A program made the position numbers and the translations under genes. Below the pieces are notes generated by a model that was not told the origin of the DNA, ran no database searches, and saw only the letters and a list, made by a program, of their open reading frames with translations. From positions 1 through 27,339 of the forward strand of contig CAZFVY010000099.1 in assembly GCA_964522665.1 (NCBI GenBank): a DNA stretch of 27,339 bases, written 5' to 3'. Positions 5,065-10,555 of the stretch are shown here, piece by piece (position 1 is the stretch's first letter; each line of letters opens with the position of its first letter). This DNA comes from CAZFVY01 sp964522665. GTDB lineage: Bacteria; Verrucomicrobiota; Verrucomicrobiia; Limisphaerales; CAZFVY01.

Positions 5065-7884
5065 ATGAAGACTTCGTCGAGTTCGATGATGATTCTCGGG
5101 CTGCGCTGGCTGGCGGACGCGGTGTATCGGTTCCCGCGGTGGTTTATCTTCCCGCAGATTATCCTTTTCGCCCTCTGTGTCTTCTATACGGTCGAAAAAC
5201 TGGAGTTCGACACGAACCGAGACAACCTGGTGGGGAAGGACAAGAAGTATCATCAGAATTTTCTAAAGTTTAAGGACGAATTCCCCGGGCAGGACGACTT
5301 GGTGACCATCGTCGAGAGCGAGGACACCGAGAAGAACCGGCAATTCGTTGAGCGCCTGGGGGCGCGGCTGGATCAGGCGACCAATCTCTTCACCGACGTC
5401 ATCTACAAGGGTGACCTCAAGATGATGGGGCCGAAGGCGTTATTGTTCATGACCAACGAAACGCAGTTGGTCGAGTTGCAACAAACGCTGAAGGACTACC
5501 GGCCGTTCATCCAAAGTTTTTCGCGCGCCACGAACCTCAATTCGCTCTTTCGGCTGGTCAATCAACAATTCCGCACGGCCAAGCAGGAGCAGAACGCGGA
5601 TAACGATTCGATGGTCCGAGCCTTGCCAGCGCTCGAGCGCATCATCAATCAGGCGGGCGACAGCTTGTCGCGGCCGGGCAGGCCGCCATCGCCGGGGATC
5701 GAGGCGTTGTTCAGCGGCGGGGAGGAAGCGGAAGAGAGCCAATACATCGTTTTCGCCAAGAATCGGATTTATCTGGTGACCGCCCGGGCCCGCACCGAGG
5801 AACTGAACGGCGCCGCCGTGGAGAAATTGCGTGAACTGGTCCGCGCGACGCAGGCGGAAGTCCCGGGGGTCAACGTCGGGATCACGGGCGAATCGGTGCT
5901 TGAATTCGACGAGATGAACCAGTCGCAACACGACACGACGCTCGCCACGACCGTATCGCTGGCGTTGGCCGCGCTGATCTTCATCTACGGTTACCAGGAA
6001 ACCGGACGGCCGATCAAGGCGACGCTCTGCCTGGTCATCGGGTTGGGCTATACGATGGGTTTCGCGACCCTGGTCGTGGGTCATTTGAACATCTTGACGA
6101 TCACCTTCGTGCCGATGTTGATCGGGATCGCCATCGATTTTGGCGTGCATCTGATCTCCCGTTACGAGGAGGAGTTGCGGCTGGGGCATAGTGACCGGGA
6201 GGCCCTGGAGAAGGCGATGGTGTTTACCGGGATGGGTATTTTTACCGGTTGTTTCACGACGGCTGGCGCCTTCCTGGCGATGGCGGTCACGAACTTCAAG
6301 GGCATCCAGGAAATGGGGCTGATCGCAGGCGGCGGGCTGCTCATCTGCCTGGTTCCGATGATGACGATGCTCCCATCGCTGCTGCTGCGTGGGCGTCAAA
6401 ACGCGTTGGACCACCGGCCGGCCCAGGAGCCGATCAAACGGATGCGCCTCGAGCAGTGGTGGTTGAGCCGGCCTTGGCTGGTGGTCGGATTCACGGCGAC
6501 GACTTGCGCGCTGGCGTTGACCCAGTTTCACAAGGTCTATTTCGACTACAATCTGCTCAACATGCAAAGCGCCGGGCTGCCGGCGGTGGTGTTCGAGAAA
6601 AAGCTGATCGAATCGACTCCGAAATCAGTTTTGTTTGGCGCCGTGCTGGCGACGAATTTGCAGGACGCGACCCGTTTGGAAGCCCGGATTCGGGCGTTGC
6701 CGGCGGTGGAAAGCGTTGACTCGATGGTTCCGTACCTCACGGGGGACCAGACCCGGAAGCTGCAAATGATCGGCGAGATCAAACGCGAGGTTTCGGCGAT
6801 CCATTTCGCGGAGGACGACGACGAGTTTTCGACGCCGAACCGCGCGCGCGCGGCGACGGAGGTCGAAACGCCGCGGGTCAAGGGAACGACGGCGGACTTG
6901 AAGGAATTGACCTACACCTTGACCGTTCTGCAAGGGTACTTGAGTTACGCGTTGGACGCGGTGCAGAAAGAGGGCAACCAGGAGCTTTACCGGCAGTTGA
7001 AATCGTTGCGCCAGGCGATCGGCCAGTTTGTCGCGCGCGTCAACGCCGGCGATCCGTTGGAGGTGGCGTTCAAGATCGCGGCGTTTCAACACGCGCTGTT
7101 CCAGGATATTCGGGACACGTTTGCGGCGATTCAGAATCAGGACAATTCAGCGCCGCTTCAGCCGCAGAACCTGCCGCCGGTCTTGCGGGATCGTTTCATC
7201 GGACGAACGGGCAAAATCCTGCTCCAAGTCTATCCGAAGAAGGACATCTGGCAGCGGGAGCCGCAGGAGGAGTTTGTGAAGCAGTTGCGGACGGTCGATC
7301 CGGACGTAACGGGCACGCCGGTCCAGCTTTACGAATACACTTCGCTGCTGAAGGACAGTTATGTGCGCGCGGCCTGGTACGCGCTGGGCGCGATCATCGT
7401 GCTGGTGTTTTTCCACTTTCGCACGCTTTCGAGCGTGGTCTTCTCGCTGCTCCCGGTCATGATTGGCACGATCTGGCTGGTCGGGTTCATGGGGCTATTC
7501 GGTATCCCGTTCAATCCGGCCAATATCATGACGTTGCCCTTGGTGATCGGAATCGGGGTGACCAATGGCATCCACATCCTCAACCGGTTCGCCGAGGAAA
7601 AAACGGCGGGCATCTTCGGGAAAAGCACAGGCAAGGCCGTCTTGGTCTCCGCGTTGACCACGATTTCGGGCTTCGGCAGCCTCATTTTGGCCAAGCACCA
7701 GGGGATTGCCAGTCTCGGCTACGTGATGGCGACCGGGACCGCCGCCTGCATGATTGCCGCTCTGACTTTCCTGCCGGCCGCGCTGAAACTGACTTATGGG
7801 AGCGTCGATGAAATAAAAAACCCAATGCCGAACATGCACGAACGGCATTGGGCCCGGAGGAACCGAGGTAAAAACCTCAAGTAA
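5065..7884 (+). CDS. MMPL/RND-type exporter, HpnN-like
   Basis: 939 residues with the two-fold RND layout: TM1 (about 24-42), a periplasmic loop to about 287, TM2-6 (about 292-443), TM7 (about 471-489), a second periplasmic loop, and TM8-12 (about 769-910). The start of loop 1 (LEFDTNRDNLVGKDKKYHQN, then FKDEFPGQDD) and the TM4 motif GIAIDFGVHLISRYEEE match the family of HpnN, the hopanoid-associated exporter that moves lipids to the outer membrane. D358 in GIAID is the likely proton-relay acid. The equivalent position in the second half reads GIGVTNGIH, lacking the acid. No hopanoid genes are visible, so lipid export is an inference. GGAG lies 11 bases before the ATG at 5065; the ATG at 5086 is an alternative. 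The last 27 residues form a basic tail overlapping a hairpin. Confidence 0.85.
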   Translation: MKTSSSSMMILGLRWLADAVYRFPRWFIFPQIILFALCVFYTVEKLEFDTNRDNLVGKDKKYHQNFLKFKDEFPGQDDLVTIVESEDTEKNRQFVERLGARLDQATNLFTDVIYKGDLKMMGPKALLFMTNETQLVELQQTLKDYRPFIQSFSRATNLNSLFRLVNQQFRTAKQEQNADNDSMVRALPALERIINQAGDSLSRPGRPPSPGIEALFSGGEEAEESQYIVFAKNRIYLVTARARTEELNGAAVEKLRELVRATQAEVPGVNVGITGESVLEFDEMNQSQHDTTLATTVSLALAALIFIYGYQETGRPIKATLCLVIGLGYTMGFATLVVGHLNILTITFVPMLIGIAIDFGVHLISRYEEELRLGHSDREALEKAMVFTGMGIFTGCFTTAGAFLAMAVTNFKGIQEMGLIAGGGLLICLVPMMTMLPSLLLRGRQNALDHRPAQEPIKRMRLEQWWLSRPWLVVGFTATTCALALTQFHKVYFDYNLLNMQSAGLPAVVFEKKLIESTPKSVLFGAVLATNLQDATRLEARIRALPAVESVDSMVPYLTGDQTRKLQMIGEIKREVSAIHFAEDDDEFSTPNRARAATEVETPRVKGTTADLKELTYTLTVLQGYLSYALDAVQKEGNQELYRQLKSLRQAIGQFVARVNAGDPLEVAFKIAAFQHALFQDIRDTFAAIQNQDNSAPLQPQNLPPVLRDRFIGRTGKILLQVYPKKDIWQREPQEEFVKQLRTVDPDVTGTPVQLYEYTSLLKDSYVRAAWYALGAIIVLVFFHFRTLSSVVFSLLPVMIGTIWLVGFMGLFGIPFNPANIMTLPLVIGIGVTNGIHILNRFAEEKTAGIFGKSTGKAVLVSALTTISGFGSLILAKHQGIASLGYVMATGTAACMIAALTFLPAALKLTYGSVDEIKNPMPNMHERHWARRNRGKNLK
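7811..7852 (-). terminator. Terminator-like hairpin on minus strand, inside exporter 3' end
   Basis: A perfect 10-bp stem (CCCAATGCCG 7821-7830, CGGCATTGGG 7843-7852) with a 12-base loop is flanked at 7811-7820 by AAATAAAAAA. On the minus strand this reads as stem-loop followed directly by TTTTTTATTT, a textbook Rho-independent terminator. No minus-strand gene ends here, and the element lies within the last codons of the plus-strand exporter. Confidence 0.6.
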
Positions 7885-7969
7885 TGGCGATACTCTACCC
7901 CGCCCATTCTCAAAGTCAAATGCTAAATGGAAAATGGGCGATTTGTTGGCTGGATTGGGTCAAAAAGCT

Positions 7970-7987
7970 AGCGATAACGTTATCGCT
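7970..7987. promoter_or_regulatory. 18-bp perfect palindrome, LacI-operator-like
   Basis: AGCGATAACGTTATCGCT is perfectly self-complementary and centred on CG, the arrangement typical of LacI/GalR-family operators (core like GATAACGTTATC). It lies 86 bases after the exporter stop and 293 bases before the sigma-factor start. No LacI-family regulator is encoded in this window. A bare terminator is less likely because the symmetry has no loop and no T tract on the plus strand. Confidence 0.45.
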
Positions 7988-8028
7988 CGGGCCTGTCGCG
8001 GAGAGTAAGACCCCGCGGATCGTCCCCC

Positions 8029-8054
8029 GGAACGGCTCTAATTTCGGTCGTTTA
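8029..8054 (+). promoter_or_regulatory. Possible ECF-type promoter
   Basis: GGAAC (8029-8033) and CGTTTA (8049-8054) are separated by 15 bases, resembling GGAAC/CGT-type promoters read by many ECF sigma factors, which often drive their own operon. It would leave a leader of about 220 bases before the sigma gene. The match is short and could be chance. Apart from this and the palindrome at 7970, the 7885-8279 gap shows nothing I can assign. Confidence 0.2.
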
Positions 8055-8279
8055 TCGGATTTTTGAGGGCGTTTCCGACGCTTTTGGCGTCCGGCCGCCG
8101 TGGGGTCAGCGTTCGCCGTTCCGAGTTTTTGCCGTAACGATCCGGGCGCAACCGCTGTCAATAGTCATGCCGGACTGCCTGACCGCGCGCCGGGCGCTCT
8201 TCGCGCAACCGTCCCGGCGCCGGAAGGAGCGAGGAATTGCTGATGCCGAAACGCTTTTTATTGTAATGGCCCCGCCCGA

Positions 8280-8885
8280 ATGAGTGTCACGATCATGGAA
8301 GACGCGCCGTTCGACGTGCCCGCCTGTCTTGAACGCGTCCGGCAAAATGACGAAGCCGCGGCGCGCCTGCTGGTCGAGCATCTGTATCCGTGCGTGATCC
8401 GCGTCGTCCGCGCCCGGTTGCCACGGCGGCAATCGGAAGAGGACCTGGCGCAAGAGATATTTTTGAAGATGTTCGCGAAATTGGACCAATATCAGGGAAA
8501 TTGCCCGCTGGAACATTGGGTCTCCCGGATCGCGGTCAATCACTGCCTCAACGCCCTGCGCGCGCAAAGCATCCGCCCGGAGTGGCGCTGGGCCGATCTG
8601 TCCCAGGAAGAAGCCGACGCGTTGGACGCGGTGGCCTCGTCGCCCGACGCGAACCCGCACCCGGCCCAGGCGTTGGGCGCGCGCGAATTGGTCGAGAAAC
8701 TGCTCGGCGCCTTGGCTCCGGAGGACGCGTTGCTCCTCCGACTGTTGGAATTGGAGGAGCGCTCGATCGCGGAAGTCAAGGCGTTGACCGGCTGGTCGGG
8801 GACGCGGATACGCGTCCGCGCCTTCCGGGCGCGCCGCAAGCTGAACCAGCGGTTTGCCACGCTGGCGCGGGAAGGAAAACTTTGA
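8280..8885 (+). CDS. ECF-type RNA polymerase sigma factor
   Basis: 201 residues. The sigma region 2 core (about 28-96) includes SEEDLAQEIFLKMFAKLDQY, the counterpart of the core-RNAP-binding 'DLxQExFL' motif, then LEHWVSRIAVNHCLNALRAQ, the -10 recognition helix. An acidic linker (about 105-130) follows. Region 4 (about 137-193) has LAPEDALLLRLLELEERSIAEVKALTGWSGTRIRVRAFRARRKL split across its HTH, which reads the -35 element. The length and absence of regions 1 and 3 mark the ECF group. No clear Shine-Dalgarno site precedes ATG 8280; ATG 8295 is a possible alternative. The stop codon overlaps the next gene's TTG start, indicating translational coupling to the putative anti-sigma protein. Confidence 0.88.
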   Translation: MSVTIMEDAPFDVPACLERVRQNDEAAARLLVEHLYPCVIRVVRARLPRRQSEEDLAQEIFLKMFAKLDQYQGNCPLEHWVSRIAVNHCLNALRAQSIRPEWRWADLSQEEADALDAVASSPDANPHPAQALGARELVEKLLGALAPEDALLLRLLELEERSIAEVKALTGWSGTRIRVRAFRARRKLNQRFATLAREGKL

Positions 8886-9181
8886 GCCAACTCGATCCCC
8901 AACTGAGCGGCTTGTTCCGGTGGGCGCGGCGTTGCCCAGACCAGCGGCCGCCGCCGGAGGCGCCGTTTGGTTTTTCGGCTCGTGTCGTGGCCCGTTGGCA
9001 AGCGGAGGACCGAACGCCAGCTCCGTTTCTCGGCGCGCGGGCGCTGGCGCTCTCGGCCTGGCTGTCGGCGGGGATGATCGTGGGTGGATTGGCCCTCTTC
9101 GCCCATCAATCACGGCCGCCCGAAAACGCTTATGATTTCACGCCGGCTTACCAGTTGGTGGCGCAGAACATCACACGATGA
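8882..9181 (+). CDS. Putative one-TM anti-sigma-like protein
   Basis: 99 residues beginning at TTG 8882, overlapping the sigma factor's TGA, with an AAGGA site upstream. I chose this start because the frame upstream is only a shadow of the sigma gene and the coupling is tight. The cytoplasmic N-terminal part (1-52) contains PPPEAPFGFSARVVARWQ. A single TM helix lies at about 53-75, followed by a short periplasmic tail of 24 residues. There is no HxxxCxxC zinc anti-sigma motif. Position directly after an ECF sigma factor and the topology suggest it anchors or inhibits the sigma factor; sequence alone does not show this. Its stop overlaps the next ATG (ATGA). Confidence 0.65.
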   Translation: MSQLDPQLSGLFRWARRCPDQRPPPEAPFGFSARVVARWQAEDRTPAPFLGARALALSAWLSAGMIVGGLALFAHQSRPPENAYDFTPAYQLVAQNITR

Positions 9182-9582
9182 AGCTTTGGCATTACGGCAA
9201 AATCACGCTGGTATTATCGCTGGTCTTCTGCGCCGGCGCGGTCAGCGGCAGTCTGGTGACCGCCCACGTGATCAAAAAGGCGCTCGAGAACAGCCTGAAA
9301 TTTGACCACTGGACGACCGGCGCCATGGATGTTTTGCAGAGCAAGTTGAATCTCAAACCGGCGCAACGGGAGCGGGTCCAGGTGATCATCGATCAGATGG
9401 GCCGCGAGATTAAAGGGGCGTTTTCGCAGGCGATCGACCAAACTGGGCAGAGCCTGGTGCGTTCGCAGCGCCTGGTGGATCAGGAGCTTGATCCGGGCCA
9501 GCGAGTCGTTCACGCCGAGATGAAACGGCAATTCCGCGCCGACCTGAAAACCAAGTTAAATATCGACTTGCCGCCCGAGTGA
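9178..9582 (+). CDS. Membrane-anchored periplasmic CpxP/heavy-metal-sensor-like protein
   Basis: 134 residues whose ATG overlaps the preceding stop by four bases. One N-terminal TM or uncleaved signal segment (about 9-31) is followed by an all-helical periplasmic part. LNLKPAQRERVQVIIDQM (57-74) resembles the L-T-x-x-Q-type helix of CpxP/Spy/ZraP proteins. Long charged helices follow (ending about 125). Family members sense misfolded proteins or metals in the periplasm. Together with the sigma factor and one-TM protein this suggests an envelope-stress signalling set. It has no Cys or His cluster for a specific metal. Confidence 0.65.
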   Translation: MKLWHYGKITLVLSLVFCAGAVSGSLVTAHVIKKALENSLKFDHWTTGAMDVLQSKLNLKPAQRERVQVIIDQMGREIKGAFSQAIDQTGQSLVRSQRLVDQELDPGQRVVHAEMKRQFRADLKTKLNIDLPPE

Positions 9583-9669
9583 CGGGCTGGCCCGCTCGTC
9601 GGCCCGAGTGGGCGCCGGGGTAATCCTTTGGCCGGCGACCGCCGGCGTCAACCAAACCAAAAGACGACT

Positions 9670-10206
9670 ATGAGAATGAAACAGTTAATATTGGCCGCCG
9701 GCCTCGCTGGCGCGCTGTGCTTCCACGCGGAACGGGCGCGCGCCCAAGGGGGGCCGCCAGGCTTTGGCGGTCCCGGCGGATTCGACCCCGCGGCCATGCA
9801 AAAAATGATGCTCGACGCGTACCGGGAACAGCTTGAGGTCAAGGACGACGCCGAATGGAAGTTAATCCAGGAGCGGGTTCAGAAAGTCATGGACGCCCGG
9901 CGGCAAATCGGCTTTGGCGGCGGCGGCGGCGCGATGATGGCGCGCATGTTCCGGCGCAATCAGGGCGGCGACGGCGCCCCGCCGCCCGATCGCCCGCGCT
10001 TCGGTCCCCAGCCCAGCCCCGAGGAAGAGTCGCTCCAAAAAGCGATCGACAATAAAGCCTCGAGCGCCGAGCTGAAAGCCGCGCTCGCCAAACTCGTCGA
10101 GGCTAGGAAGCAGAAGCAGGCCAGTTTGGAGAAAGCGCAGGAAGACCTGCGGCAATTGCTCTCGGCGCGGCAGGAAGCCATCGCCACGGTATCTGGATTG
10201 CTTTGA
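9670..10206 (+). CDS. Secreted Gly/Met-rich helical protein
   Basis: 178 residues from ATG 9670. The frame extends to 9628, but the signal peptide begins properly at 9670. The signal peptide covers about 1-24 (cleavage after RARA near QGG). A Gly/Pro/Phe-rich stretch follows (QGGPPGFGGPGGF), then AMQKMMLDAYREQL and a helix resembling CpxP-type proteins (KDDAEWKLIQERVQKVMDARRQ). A second Gly-rich linker with a Met-rich patch (GGGGGAMMARMFRRN) comes next. A long C-terminal charged coiled coil (about 117-170) ends the protein. It sits 87 bases after the CpxP-like gene and probably belongs to the same regulon. No enzymatic motif is visible; a role as a periplasmic chaperone or stress sensor is an inference. 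Confidence 0.65.
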   Translation: MRMKQLILAAGLAGALCFHAERARAQGGPPGFGGPGGFDPAAMQKMMLDAYREQLEVKDDAEWKLIQERVQKVMDARRQIGFGGGGGAMMARMFRRNQGGDGAPPPDRPRFGPQPSPEEESLQKAIDNKASSAELKAALAKLVEARKQKQASLEKAQEDLRQLLSARQEAIATVSGLL

Positions 10207-10261
10207 ACCAGCGGCGGCTCGGCCTAGTTCGGTCGAGATCGACGCGCATCCGTATTTCTCG

Positions 10262-10289
10262 CGGGGCGCCGTTTTCGGGCGGCGCCCCG
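10262..10289 (+). terminator. Likely terminator hairpin after the sigma-factor cluster
   Basis: CGGGGCGCC (10262-10270) and its perfect complement GGCGCCCCG (10281-10289) form a 9-bp GC stem with a 10-base loop, 55 bases after the last stop. The downstream bases (GTTGTTAT after AGGGC) are only weakly T-rich, so it may be an imperfect or Rho-assisted terminator. Confidence 0.45.
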
Positions 10290-10425
10290 AGGGCGTTGTT
10301 ATATCAGGGCATAGGGTGATTGGAGCGGTCTCCGCTGCACCCGAGACCCGCCGATCATCCAGCCCGCGGTAGGGGTTGAAATAGGGGGCGCTTCGTGCTC
10401 AGCAGAGTCGTGGAGGCCAGCCTCT

Positions 10426-10445
10426 CCGGCGCGGTCAGGCGCCGG
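10426..10445 (+). other. Hairpin in the TonB-receptor leader
   Basis: CCGGCGC (10426-10432) and GCGCCGG (10439-10445) form a perfect 7-bp stem with loop GGTCAG, 110 bases before the receptor ATG. I checked by eye for cobalamin-riboswitch boxes, which often precede TonB receptors, and saw no convincing match. The remaining 10290-10555 sequence is AT-richer just before the gene and probably holds its promoter, but I cannot place it. Confidence 0.3.
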
Positions 10446-10555
10446 CCGTCCGGTTCACCGCAACTATTACCAAAACGAATGAAGAAAATCCTTGTGCCGC
10501 CAGTTTTTTCTTTGTAAAAACCGCGTAACAACTCACAACAACCGACTGGAAAGCT

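Noticed and set aside
3825..5066. Long minus-strand frame over the YebC gene
   Set aside because: Arg/Gln-rich with no motif, wholly antisense to a clear YebC-family gene; a GC-rich shadow frame.
5440..6567. Minus-strand frame of 375 codons inside the exporter
   Set aside because: Composition is His/Arg/Gln-rich without domains, and the opposite strand encodes a well-conserved RND protein.
7884..8066. 60-codon plus-strand frame after the exporter
   Set aside because: Spans the LacI-like palindrome, has no ribosome site or family resemblance, and overlaps the exporter stop only by chance.
10290..10555. Cobalamin riboswitch before the TonB receptor
   Set aside because: I looked for the B12-box and surrounding conserved segments and found no convincing match.
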